Assembly: GCA_947184155.2 (NCBI GenBank)
Contig: CAMXCT020001513.1
Coordinates: 27,501 to 91,500 of the forward strand
DNA from: Cladocopium goreaui
Taxonomy: Eukaryota > Sar > Dinophyceae > Suessiales > Symbiodiniaceae
Length of the DNA: 64,000 bases
Direction of reading: 5' to 3'
Shown here: one piece after another, positions 1 to 10,630 of the stretch
How positions within the stretch are numbered: the first letter of the stretch is position 1
Layout: every line of letters begins with the position of its first letter
Made by a program: the position numbers and the translations under genes
The notes under the pieces: generated by a model
Database searches by the model: none
Seen by the model: only the letters and a program-made list of their open reading frames with translations
What the model was told of the DNA's origin: nothing

Positions 1-85
1 TGGCTCATCTGTCACCAAATATCCACATCCAATAATGATTCACATGATGTTGCTGCACCCAATCTCCCACATCCAGTCTCTATTT

Positions 86-199
86 CAGTTATAGCCCTTA
101 ACAGCCTTAACAGCTATAACTGGCTCAGAAAACCTCATGTTAGTGATGTTTTTCACCAACCAGTTGCAGGAGTTATGTATCATCCCATGGCCATAACTG
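86..199. repeat. Family C2 inverted-repeat element
   Basis: The element starts CAGTTATAGCCC and ends GGCCATAACTG, so its ends are inverted copies. The interior (GGCTCAGAAAACCTCATGTT, later GTTGCAGGAG) is seen again near 36046-36152 and, more diverged, near 30632-30760. It has no coding capacity and is a non-autonomous element. Confidence 0.6.
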
Positions 200-375
200 T
201 TGCCATTCAGCTGTTATATAAGGGCCGTTCCACACTCTTATCATGTTCTCCTCCTCGAGATCTCGCCTCTCAAATCCTCCAGATTGATGGAGCGCAGCTT
301 GGTGTCTTTGTTCAAATTGAAGAACCCCCCCGGCCGATGGACGGCCTGTCATGACGGAAAGTCATGGCGGCTTTG

Positions 376-490
376 GCTGGGAAAAAAAAAGGGTGGTTGA
401 GCCAGCCCTCTGAAAAATATGAGTTCGTCAGGTGGGATGATGAAATTCCCAATATATGGAAAAATAAAAAATGTTCCAAACCACCACTCA
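376..490. repeat. Family B inverted-repeat element, left end eroded
   Basis: The core GGTGGTTGAGCC, CCCTCTGAAAAATATGAG, GGGATGATGAAATTCCCAAT and AAAAAATGTTCCAAACCACC matches the other family B copies in this window. The left CTGGTTGGTGG end is replaced by a run of A, and the right end reads ACCACTCAG rather than ACCAACCAG. Confidence 0.65.
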
Positions 491-1578
491 GAAAACAACT
501 GGGGGAACCGACGACGGAAAAAATGGAGCATGGCGCCTCGCTATGCAAATCAGGCAAGGATGTCGACATGCATCACGGCCGCACGATATGCATATGGATG
601 TGTGTTGCCAGCGCCCCTTAAGGGCTGCAACTCGATCTGCGTAAATTAAACTGCTGCGGGAGAATGATGCAGCGGTTTTGGAGGAAGTCGGTTGATGCTG
701 CAGAACTTCTGGTGATAGAAAGGGCTTCATGCTATTATGTTTCCCTGTGGTAATCTAATGTTGCCATGAAACATGGCCCGCTTCTAGATACAATATTTGT
801 TCATTAAAAAATGACCGCTTTCCAGATCTATTTAGACTACCAAAGCGTAGTTGATGACGTTTGTTCTTTGTGGGGATTTCAAGGGAGACTCCCAAGCTGA
901 AGCTTCACTTATCTTCTCAAAAGGAATCGCAAATGGGGCAAGTCAAAACCCAGATTACCATATGGGGGCGCAAAACAGTGGTACCCCCATATCATCCGTT
1001 TTACTTTCGGATGTTCCATGTGATATCCCCTCCCATTTTGGGACCACACAGGAGGCGGGTATGTCTTATAAGGTGGCTCCGCAGTTCAGCTGAATTGCGA
1101 GAAAACAAAAAACTCATGTAGGGTGCACGGTGTACACACAAACGTATATACAAATTACACAGTAGTTAACTATAGTTGACTGGGTTATACTGGGTTTATA
1201 AACCAACTCACTTATATCTTTTTAGAAGAACGCTATACACCACACCACCTTGTAGAACTAAATATGCTCAGCCGCTTCAGCTGGATTGCAGGTATGGGAT
1301 AGGCTATGACCCCATCCAACTATTAGTATGTTCATCACATAAATCTAGTTGGGTTAGTGAACTAAATGAACTTGATTAAGTATCAAGCACAACACACCTT
1401 GTCTTGAAGAACATAAAGATGTGCACGCTTGATCAGTTAGAACACATACGTCGACATGTGTTTCATTGTTGACACCAACAACAAGAAAAGCACTCTAAAC
1501 TTAAAACTCTGGTAGATTGTGGTAGTGGTTTCTTCTTAAAACACAAACTAAGAAAACAATTCTCTGAAAGTTAAGATC

Positions 1579-1639
1579 CTGGAAAGCCCAAAATCCGGCG
1601 CAAAGAGACTTCTCGAGAGCAGCCAAACTGTCCTGGCGG
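1579..1639 (-). CDS. Internal exon, unknown function
   Basis: On the minus strand an acceptor (ATCTTTCAG) is followed by an open, GC-richer segment read as RQDSLAALEKSLCAGFWAFQ, then CAG|GATCTT. The donor would be GA, as at several other exons here. Flanks are AT-rich and lack coding character. The product is not recognised. It is the last (3'-most) minus-strand exon visible in the window, so the gene may continue beyond coordinate 1. Confidence 0.45.
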
Positions 1640-3270
1640 CTGAAAGATGTGGAAAACCCTTGGTTTCCCTAGGAAAATAATCTTGATCATTAATAGCAAC
1701 AGGCCAATGCATCTCCATTGTGTTTCCAAAGGGCTTGTTTGAGCTTAATGGCAAAACGTGGTCAGTTTCCTGCATTGGATGGTATTGCAACACATGTACA
1801 TAGAGCTGGCACATAGACTCAAACAAGCTTGTGACAGCGACAAACGGCACTGATGTTGCACACTGCTCCACAGTCAACGAACGCTAGACTGCCCCAACGA
1901 CCAAATAAGGCAGTTCTGGTCCGAATATCAAAGGCAGCTGGCTTTCGCGATCACAACTTGACGCACTTTTTGAAACAAATGCGCCTTTGGAAGCAGCACT
2001 ACTGTAAACGTTTTTGCAAGGAGCACATTTCCTTTCCACACTTCCAAAGTCACTGGACATGGTGTTGGTTGCTGGAAACTCTTTCGCCTGTCGTTATCCT
2101 AGGGTAACAAAGACCTGAGATTTTAGTAAACAAACAAAGCGTCCACAGTTTCGTCAGGAGGCTATCAACAAGAAATATGCTGAATTAGAAAAACTCACTA
2201 ACCTGAAATAGCCTGAAAATAGCTGAAACTTAGGGGCATTAGGGGATGGTTCCTCGCAATCAAACCATCACGATGTGATGTCATTAACCGTTCATCCAGA
2301 AGATATATGAGGGGTTCCTAAGTCATAGGGGTACCCCCATATCATCCATGTCATTTTCGGATTTTCCATTAGAAACTATCCAGCGATTGGGGTAGCCACA
2401 TGACTATGGAAACCCCTTTTTCTGGGGATGGAACCCGCTCAACAACCTTACTGGAGATATCTGGCCACGAGTCCACGGTGGAGCAGATTGTAAGCAAAAG
2501 GCAACCATGGAAGTACATCGATATTCCCATATATTAATGGTTATTAATGGGATATGAAATATACTTATATTAATGGTTATTGATGGGATGCACATTGAAG
2601 TACATTAATATATATATATATATACGGGAATATCAGCCAGATATATCGGAACATATGAAGTACTTCTATTCCCTGATTTAATGGTTATTGATGGGATATA
2701 AGAATGGCAACAATAATTCCGATGGGCATATATCTGTGTGTGCTAGTCCCCGCGTCTTTTCCCGTATTCCTAGACTGAACAAAAACTTCAAAGAGGTAAC
2801 GTGAACGATACAACGATACACCCCACAGTTCAAGGTTGATGTTCAAACAACTGGCATCAGCCGTCCTGGAGTAAAACCACGATAGCTGATTACGATTGTA
2901 AGAGGTGCGCCATCAAAATATCAGGATTGAACTAAAATCCCGCCATGTCCCTTTTGAAATCAATGTTCCGCATTCCGAATCTTTTTTGTGGGTGCGGTCC
3001 ATCTTCAATGGCAGGATGGTACTCCATATAAAATGAGACAACATCGCGTTCTGTGCATGATGTTTTTCATATTTTTTCAACCGCCATCCGGTATACGACA
3101 CGTGTATATACACTCATCTACATCAACATTTGAAGTACTGGTATATTTGCAAGTTCTCAGTGGATATATTAACCATAGTTGTAGAGGTTACACCCAACCA
3201 TCCAACCTGTTGGGTTTAAAACCATGGCTATACCATGGTTATACCCATTTGTCACTTGCCCCAGCTCAAC

Positions 3271-3353
3271 CATGCTGGGCGGACGCTAGAGAAGCCTGCA
3301 ATTCGCAGCTCCGCCGAGGAGTAGCCTCGGGAAAAGCCGTGAGGGATGGCCAT
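3271..3353 (-). CDS. Internal exon with A-G-F repeat motif
   Basis: After the acceptor GGAGCCCCAG the reading frame gives MAIPHGFSRGYSSAELRIAG followed by FSSVRPAW, ending before a GT donor (GTTGAG). The unit S-S-A-E-L-R-I-A-G-F resembles short leucine-rich AGF repeats, and the exon at 10.6 kb reads AGFKIADLLAAG, the same kind of unit. This pairing supports both exons and suggests a repeat region encoded by scattered exons of one gene. No enzymatic role can be inferred. The boundaries are predicted by eye. Confidence 0.5.
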
Positions 3354-4513
3354 CTGGGGCTCCCAAGTGATTTAGAAAGTTCACAAAACTCCATGACTGC
3401 TTCGTCATAAGTGTTTTAAGCCATAGTGAAATTGGAGTTATGCTCGCCAACTCAGCCAACAGGTGAATGGCCATGGGATGAAATAATTCCTTCAACTAAG
3501 GTGAAAGATATCACTTGAATGAGGTTTCCTAAGTCACTTATAACTGTGCAAGGGCTATAACCGTCTGAAGAACATGACAGGAAAGGACCAATATACTGGT
3601 GTCAACACATGGGAGATACCCCACATTACATTGCCATCTGAATGGAGAATAATACGGTGATAAGAAAATAAAAACAACTAAAAAACTATGAGCATTTAAG
3701 GAGCACTGTCTGTTTGGACCATGACAGTTTCCACCGTTTCTTTGCACATGCAGCACATGAATCATGGTGGGAGCGGAAGCCCTCGGAGATGTCCCCGAGA
3801 GGTGCTCATCCCCGGAGACTGTCTCAAACTGCTGGGTTTTTAACGAGAAAATCGTTGGTGGTTTGAATGTCTTGCCATTAAATTGCTTGAACGTGAAATC
3901 CCGACTCTTGACGTCGATTTGCTTCAGGGCCATCGCCAAAAAGATCCAAAAAGTAGATTCCCCAAAATGGTTGGTTAACCGATGGAAAGAACAAAATCAG
4001 CAAATACAAACTCTTCATGGTTAAAGCCCTTTACCAAATATAAGTGGTCGGTTGTAAATTTGGTGATCATTCCATGACTGGGGTTAAAAGCAACTTATAA
4101 CTGGTGACTGAGATGGTTAAAACCAAAATTCTTGTTTCCCTGTTCCCCCATGGCACCTCCATTGCGAAGGTCTGACAAGCTGAAACCGCCTGAGGCAGTG
4201 TGACAATTACTTCATCAATGGGAATTTCAGGATCCTAAAATGAAGGTACTGTACCATATAAGGCTATATTTTGTGGGGATATTCCCTTACATAGGCCTTA
4301 TATAGGCCTTATATGGTAGGTACCTCCAATTTAGGTTCCTGAAATGGCCATTGACTTCATGGTCTTCATGGGAAAAGATGGATATTGATGAGGTGCATTA
4401 CTAACAAATCGCGGTGATACCACCAATTTTCGTGGCTGGCATGCATGCAGGTGAAGAATTTCGCCGGTGAGCGGCTACCCATGCTTGGCACCCAGTTTGA
4501 TCAATAACCATGC

Positions 4514-4614
4514 CTTACTGGTGCTTAGCAGGGAATGAGGGAATGATCCATAGTCACTAGCAATAATCATCCCATTCCCCCATTCCCATCCATTCCCTAC
4601 TAAGCACCAGTAAG
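4514..4614. repeat. Family E inverted-repeat element, intact
   Basis: The ends are 24-bp inverted repeats beginning CTTACTGGTGCTTAG and ending CTAAGCACCAGTAAG with one mismatch. The interior is (G)GGAATGATCC...CCCATTCCCCC. ATGC flanks both sides and may be a 4-bp target duplication. A second intact copy lies at 47482-47583 in the opposite orientation. Confidence 0.85.
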
Positions 4615-5299
4615 ATGCAAATGATACGAAACACATTTGGATATTGTTTGGGTTATTATCCCCTCCTAACTATCCAGTGATGTCGTTTGAAGTTGCCACC
4701 ATATCCTGGGGGTAAACTGACATACACATGGAAAGCCTATGGTTGCAAAGGATAATTATAGACACATGGTGGGTGTCCATATTTATTTTTGTTTTCGGGA
4801 ACATGGTATGGTTGCATCTTCTTTTCTGGCCTTACTATCCCTAGTGGGGGCCACTTCTCAAGTCCTCACCCAGCAGCCTAACTTCATCTTCCATGCTTCA
4901 ACCTGCGCCCGGTTCCAGAGAGCTTTTTGAGATTGATGACGAAACTTAGGGAGATGTTTAGATGGCATGAAGTCGTGTTTGGATGCTACGGGTGAACATG
5001 TACACTTACGTTTGAAATGCTGACAGAGAAACAACATAATTACTCAGCGAGTATGTAGTGGGACCTGTAACGGATACAAGGTGTGTATATCATGAACAAA
5101 ACACAAGCCCTATGGGTAAAAGATATCAGAGCCACTGCCAATCAGAATCTGCAGATAGATCCAAATCCAAGAATTAGTAGATATATTAATGAATATAAAT
5201 ATAAATATAAATATAAGGATATATATATATATATATTTGCTATTAATAACTACTAATTAATCCATCTAAAGCCAACATAAATCAGGTGGCCCACCATAC

Positions 5300-5402
5300 C
5301 TGGTCGCCTTTGATCCCCCCGCGGCAGTCCACCCGCAGCTTCCGCAGAGCCGCCACGGAGGCCGTATCGGTGAAGCTGGCGAGCGGTTTTGGCAACGAGC
5401 AA
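5300..5402 (-). CDS. Internal exon, unknown function
   Basis: A pyrimidine-rich acceptor (CACCTTGTCTGACAG) precedes a GC-rich open segment read as CSLPKPLASFTDTASVAALR and then KLRVDCRGGIKGDQ, ending CAG|GTATGG, a normal GT donor. Island, acceptor and donor together make this one of the clearer exons of the left half. The ALRKL helix-like segment is similar in flavour to the AGF-repeat exons, but no family is recognised. Confidence 0.6.
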
Positions 5403-7175
5403 CTGTCAGACAAGGTGAATTAGAAGGATGGTACCCAGCCAGTTTATGAGGATAGAATGATAATATCATGGGATGTCTATACATACATACATACATACAT
5501 ACATACACATACATACATATATATATATATATACATCTTTGGATCTATGTAGACCTACAGTATTTGACACATTAATTTAAACCATAAGATTTGGGAATAG
5601 CATTGGGATCTAAAAAAAAAACAATAAGGGGATATGATATGAGAAAAATGTAACATACGGTATATAAACGATAAGTACCGTACATGAAATTTCGGTGTGT
5701 CTGAAAATGGGTGTAGCCAAACATGGCGACTTTAATGGGGACACATGATAAAAATCCCGGATTTGAAGATCAACCAGTTCCAAAGAATCTCATGTTCATC
5801 AAGAGTTTACATAAAGAAAGGGGAGAACCACCATACAGAAGAACAATACATAGAAATAACTGACATATTTCTGGTTTGAACCTCCACGGCACCTCCCATT
5901 GGGGGATACCTACCTGGGTAAACAGAACATAAGTTTCTTGCAGTTCAACTTCAAAGAACACATGGGGGATGGAATCAAACTAGTCAAACTATTTAGCGCA
6001 GAAATTAGGGCAGAAATGAGGTATGCTCCAATCAATGGTCATCAAGTAATGGAGGAATCAGTTTGATCAAAATTTAAGTCACCCTCTGAATTTGAGATGA
6101 TCTGACGGTGCCCCGTTCCTGGCAATCCCACAAAAGGCTATGGATCAAGACCCTGGTACTGTGACCATCAGAATGTGGTCAATGATGTTGATCCCCGAGA
6201 TATACATCATTTGGGTTGTTGACCCATCACCATATTCACCATCTTCAAAAAAGGGGGGTTTCAAACATGAATTACCCCCTGGTTATTTGACATATAGCCA
6301 TGGGAACCATGGCCCATTTAGTTCGATGATTTTCCCAGCTTTAAAAACCTCCATTGATAAGGGATTTTCCAGTTCGCTATGTGAAATCACCAGATGGGAG
6401 ACCACCTGACCCAGCTGGGATGTCAGCAAAATTTTCACGCCAGAACTCTGTGGGTTTTTTCAATCCAGGCGGCCAGGCTGTCTCCGATGTAGGTACCAGC
6501 TTGGCGAAAATAACCCCAAATAGTCGAGTTCTCTTAATAGTTATACACCAACTTAGCTAACAACCTGAGTTGTATTAATAGCCATCAACCATCATAAACA
6601 AACTTAGCTAACAACCTCTGGCACCGGCACCAGTCCCATTCCGACCCTGCTGTTCGCAGATTCTTGACAGAGGCACCTGATCCCACGCCGATATCCCATG
6701 AAAAATAACCACTCCAACATGGTTGGCGGGGAAACTGTGTCACAAGCGCGCACACACACAAGGATACATATTATGTACACGATTCTATTAATTTGTATTA
6801 ATTGAACGTACATGCATTACACTATGTGGCATATTAAATGAAGTGCATCACACAGCACATGCACTTCCTCTCAGTTCCTTAGTACATTGCCTGAATCCAT
6901 TGAAATCCTATAGGATGCATAAACAATCCACTTGCATCACATATCAACATATCATCCACAACATAGGGGACGCGGACATTACGAAGTAGATTAGAGAACT
7001 CCACACACTGAATGACAAACTTGGACGCAAACTAACTAACTATTATATGTGTATATCTATGGTTAAGCTGACTTAAGCATCACCCATAAATGTAGAATTG
7101 AAACAATGAAGATATAAGAAAAGGGATCAAACTGGTATATTTTTTCATCGTCCTTTTGAGATGATCTCACGGCGC
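5403..7175. other. AT-rich intron or spacer
   Basis: This stretch contains a CATA microsatellite at about 5482-5515, TA-rich microsatellites and unique AT-rich sequence. A segment near 6428-6446 (AAAATTTTCACGCCAGAACT) recurs with one change near 12573-12590, so part of it is dispersed repeat. No exon with acceptable splice signals was seen, although the GC-richer patch at 6410-6500 is a weak candidate. Confidence 0.4.
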
Positions 7176-7394
7176 TCATGCTGCGACTGAGCAGCGCTTC
7201 GGCTGATAGTCCGGCTTCATAGCCCTGGTAAGATCCACTTGACCAGAGATGGAAGCCAATTCAACAGCCACAGGATCCAGTGGGCCACACCGTGGGTCAG
7301 ACAAGCGGGTGCCCATTTGGCGCCGGAAAGCTGCAGCAAAACTTCTGCACAAAGAGACAGGGTATTCTTTCGCACGTGCAGTGCGAAAGGTTCC
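7176..7394 (-). pseudogene. Coding-like relic next to retrocopy poly(A)
   Basis: Directly downstream of the retrocopy's A run the minus strand stays open and reads ARAKEYPVSLCRSFAAAFRR, then QMGTRLSDPRCGPLDPVAVE, ending ...KRCSVAA stop at 7176. It has no start codon of its own and no visible splice signal. The style recalls fragments of dinoflagellate retroelement polyproteins, but that is an impression, not an identification. It may be the 3' end of an older inserted gene interrupted by the retrocopy. A hairpin with 9-bp arms (CTTTCGCAC/GTGCGAAAG, 7367-7389) lies inside it. Confidence 0.35.
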
Positions 7395-7403
7395 TTTTTT
7401 TTT
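7395..7403 (-). other. Poly(A) relic of retrocopy
   Basis: On the minus strand a run of nine A follows GGGGCATTGTC, about 90 nt after the stop codon of the retrocopied frame. With the spliced-leader relic at the other end it marks the insert as a reverse-transcribed mature mRNA. Confidence 0.6.
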
Positions 7404-8994
7404 GACAATGCCCCGGCCTCGGCTCAAGCGCTAGACACGACGTGTGTCCTCGGCATCGCCCCAAGTTGCTATCGCGACCATAGCGTGCAATCAGGCCCCA
7501 TCGTCAGCTTCATCAGATTCGTCCTCCTCTTCTTCACTTGCTGACAATTCCTCTCCGGCTGCTTTGGCTTTTTTGCGAGCCTTCTTTTTCTCCTTCTTCT
7601 TGTTTTTGTCCACGGACTTCTTGATCGCGTCGACCTTGGCCTTAGACCCACCAAAGTAGACCTTCACTTTGTCCACCCAGCCAGTCTGAACATTGGTGCC
7701 CGCAGCGCCAATCGCCTTTGCAACGTCCTTGCCACCACCGACCTTGATCATGCTGTTCTTCGAATTCTGGAACTCGATCTTGGCCGGGTGAGCATCGTCA
7801 GGCTTGGGCGAGGTGCCGCGCTTGTCGCCCCTTGCGTTTGTTCCAGTGACCATTCACAAACTGCACAAACCATTGCACCATGTCCTCATCCAGAGGAGGC
7901 TGCTCCAAGCGCTCTCCAGGGATGGCACCAGACATCAAGAATCCAGCTCCAATGTGGTAAGCCCAAGGCATTTCAGCCACACCAATCATGTATGCCTGGG
8001 CCTGGACAAAGACGTCGATGATCTCAAAAGGGACCACCAAGCCATAAGCGCTTGCAGCGATCTTGCGCCCAACCACGACGACGTTGCAGACCTTCCGCGT
8101 GCTTGCAGGAGGCTGGCAAATCCTCACCACAAGGTCCTGGTCAGGCTCAATGCCTCCAATCGCAAGCGCATGCTGGGCCAAAGTAACATGCCCGAACATG
8201 TAGGCCAAAGCGCCAGAAGTGCTGAAGATATGGCCGATCTTCCAAGTGTCCGTGTATGCGCTGTGGGTGTGGTCAGTGTCCGTCCCCTTGTCGGCATTGC
8301 ACGCGAAATTCCACATCTTCCTTCCAACCCCAACGAACTCTCCTTGACCAACACGATGATTGGTAGAAGTTGATCTTGAGGGAAAAGATCAACGCCATGG
8401 CCAACCTGAGGTTTTCGACCGAGAGAAACTTTTCAATCGGAACTTTATCCGCAGGGTCTACAATTCCCTTGAGCCGCTCCAGAGATTTTGTATACATTCA
8501 TCTCTGCCAGGGCTTCCTTGGTGATGATGTTGAACTTTATGTCCGTGTCATCAATCTCCAAGCCAGACGGGATTGCCTCGTCGGACTCCTTCGGAATCCT
8601 CGTGCCTTCAGGCGCTGTTGTGCGCTTGAGAACCAAGAAGAGCTTGTATCGAAAGACCAGGATCAAGCAAAGGAGATGCCATTTGCTCATCCCCACGTGG
8701 TCAGTTGACAAAGCCAAGGCCTCCAAGTTGCAGATGGCGAGGTAAAACGCCAACTTGACTGCCGTGCGCTTCACCTTCCTCTTCGCGCCGTCCAAGTATT
8801 CCTGGGTGAAGCATAACTTGACTCCTCCTGGAGCTGCGCGATCTCCTGCAGCTGCCATATACCGAAGGATTCGGGCCCGTTTTCACCACTGGATTCCGTA
8901 AAATCTGGCACAAGTTCGAAAGTAGCCATGGCAGCCGAGATGATGCACAGAAAAAAAGCAAAGTCGCGAAAGCAAGCAAAGATTGCTTTGAAAT

Positions 8995-9014
8995 CTTGAG
9001 CCAAAATGGCTACG
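8995..9014 (-). other. Relic dinoflagellate spliced leader
   Basis: The minus strand reads CGTAGCCATTTTGGCTCAAG, identical to the last 20 of the 22 nt of the dinoflagellate spliced leader. The next upstream bases are T rather than CC. It lies 65 nt before the retrocopy's start codon, exactly where a leader sits on a trans-spliced mRNA. The known literature on dinoflagellates describes reinserted cDNAs carrying such relics. Confidence 0.95.
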
Positions 9015-9176
9015 AAAAACTGGTGTATATATATATATATATACAAATCCACCATGTGTAATTATATATAATAAATATATTATATATAATATAATGAATC
9101 GAATTCCATGTCGTGTTTTTCCCCACATCTTTGTGTGGGGTTCTTGTTTTTGGTTCTGCACTCCCGCCTCCGGCCC

Positions 9177-9390
9177 TCCTCCTCCTCCTCCTCCTCCTCC
9201 CGCCTCCTCCTCCTACAACTTGCCCACACACAACTTGTCCACACACTTGTCCACACACAACTTGCTCACACACACACACAACTTGTCCACACACAACTTG
9301 TCCACACATGTCCACACACAACTTCCTCACGCAACTTGTCCACACACAACTTGTCCACCTTCACAACTTGTCCACACACAACTTGTCCAT
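9177..9390. repeat. CCT run followed by ACTTGTCCACACACA minisatellite
   Basis: A (CCT)n run (about 9177-9215) is followed by tandem variants of CCACACACAACTTGT, about 14-15 bp per unit. Three overlapping plus-strand frames stay open only because of the repeat. A shorter related CACACAACTT array lies at 10122-10200. Confidence 0.85.
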
Positions 9391-9970
9391 GTTCACTTTG
9401 CGTGGCAGGCGTGGCACTTGGTGACAGCCACCTTCAGTTTGCGTGGGAGGCGTGGCACTTATGGCATGGTAGGCGTGGCACTTGGCGACATGGACCTCCA
9501 CTTTGCGTGGCATTTTTGCGTGGCAGGCGTGGCGCTTGGCGACATCCACCTTCACTTTGCATGGTAAGCGTGGCACTTGGTGACATCCACCTTTGCGTGG
9601 CAGGCGTGGCATCCACCGTCAATTTGCGTGGCAGGCGTGGCACTTATGGCACTGGGTTGGTTCCCAGATAACACTGTGGAGGCCGCGGCTTTTTGCGTGG
9701 CAGGCGTGGCGCTTGGCGACATCCACCTTCACTTTGCGTGGTGGGCGTGGCACTTGGTGACATCCACCTTCACTTTGCGTGGCAGGTGTGGCACTTGGTG
9801 CTCTGCTGGCGCGCTTGGTTCTCAGATGACGCCGTGGAGGCCGCGGCTTTTTGCGCGGCAGGCGTGGCACTTGGCGACATCCACCTTCACTTTGCGTGGT
9901 AGGCGTGGCACTTGGCGACATCCACCTTCACTTTGCGTGGTAGGCATGGCACTTGGTGCCACCTTCACAC
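9391..9970. repeat. 41-bp tandem array
   Basis: Units of about 41 bp (TTTGCGTGGCAGGCGTGGCA, then CTTGGTGACATCCACCTTCA) repeat about thirteen times with point changes. Two units carry a longer variant with a GTGGAGGCCGCGGCT insert (about 9680 and 9840). Open frames on both strands here are repeat artefacts. Confidence 0.9.
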
Positions 9971-10121
9971 GCCGTGTGAGGAGGTAGCCGGAGAGTCTGT
10001 CGAAATGATTTATGCTGTCGTCTAGCCATTTCGCCTGATGTGCTATTCATGTGCTTTTCGCTCCAGGCAGGGACATTTTCACTTAATCGAGTAACAGTCG
10101 GGTAACAGAATTGTTTAGCTC

Positions 10122-10200
10122 ATGGTCCACACACACACACACCGCACACACAACTTATCACCACACAACTTCCTCACACACAACTTACTCACACACAGGT
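10122..10200. repeat. CACACAACTT minisatellite, second block
   Basis: Variants of CACACAACTTCCTCACACA repeat a few times. They match the array at 9220-9390, so the 41-bp array is flanked on both sides by related CA-rich repeats. Confidence 0.75.
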
Positions 10201-10578
10201 TCCTTGTTGCACACACCAATCCTTCACCATCCCTTTTCTCTTTCCTGCATTTCCCATGCCATCTTTACCGTTCTTTTGCTGCTTGTTGGAAGAACTTGAC
10301 ATGGGGTTATCCGGTCCCAAGATGTTCATCGGTCCATCCTTGGCAAGGCACAGATAAATTTGATGGGAAACCAAACATACCCACACATTGACGAACAAGA
10401 AACTCAATATAAATATGATGACTAAAACACAGAGTGGGGATACAATTGTGTCATATTTTGGGTGATAAACCATATATATATATTTGTTTATTCATTTGTT
10501 GATTGTTGATTGTGATAAAACATGATAAAAGACCATATGGATCCATATGGCCATATGACTAAAGAAACTTCAACACTT

Positions 10579-10630
10579 TGGGGCCCGTTCCACGGCCTGC
10601 CGCTAGCAGATCCGCAATCTTGAAGCCTGC
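10579..10630 (-). CDS. Internal exon with A-G-F repeat motif
   Basis: After the acceptor CATTGGGCACAG|G the minus strand reads AGFKIADLLAAGR, an A-G-F/L repeat like that in the exon at 3.3 kb. The acceptor has the AG|G form common in this window. The donor is unclear, so the 3' edge is approximate. Confidence 0.5.

Larger units (their letters stand above)
1..1578. other. AT-rich spacer, no exon seen
   Basis: No convincing exon is visible. The stretch holds an inverted-repeat element at 86-199 and a family B element at about 376-490. Open frames at 200-730 overlap these repeats in several frames and are judged chance. The remainder is AT-rich unique sequence. Confidence 0.5.
7395..9014 (-). 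pseudogene. Processed retrocopy of a trans-spliced mRNA
   Basis: On the minus strand the insert runs in mRNA order: spliced-leader relic (9014-8995), a 65-nt 5' UTR, an ATG at 8929 (MATFELVPDFTESSGENGPE), an intronless coding region to a stop at 7491-7493, a short 3' UTR and an A run. The frame changes near 8825, 8490, 8365 and 7845, yet each piece is coding-like and adjoins the next, so one protein of about 480 residues is implied. Visible pieces include an amphipathic N-terminal part, two hydrophobic stretches (VKLAFYLAICNLEALAL and KWHLLCLILVFRYKLFLVL), a middle part with VVVVGRKIAASAYGLVVPFE, and a C-terminus of lysine-rich (KNKKKEKKKARKKAK) then acidic (SEEEEDESDE) tail. The family is not recognised. 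No introns are present, in contrast to the genes around it. The frameshifts mean decay or, less likely, clustered assembly errors. Confidence 0.85.

Noticed and set aside
7804..8373. 189-codon plus-strand frame over the retrocopy
   Set aside because: It is the antisense of the leader-bearing retrocopy, whose strand is fixed by the spliced leader, A run and recognisable coding pieces.
9094..9987. Long plus- and minus-strand frames of 100-187 codons
   Set aside because: They arise from CCT, CACACAACTT and 41-bp tandem repeats and are open in several frames at once.
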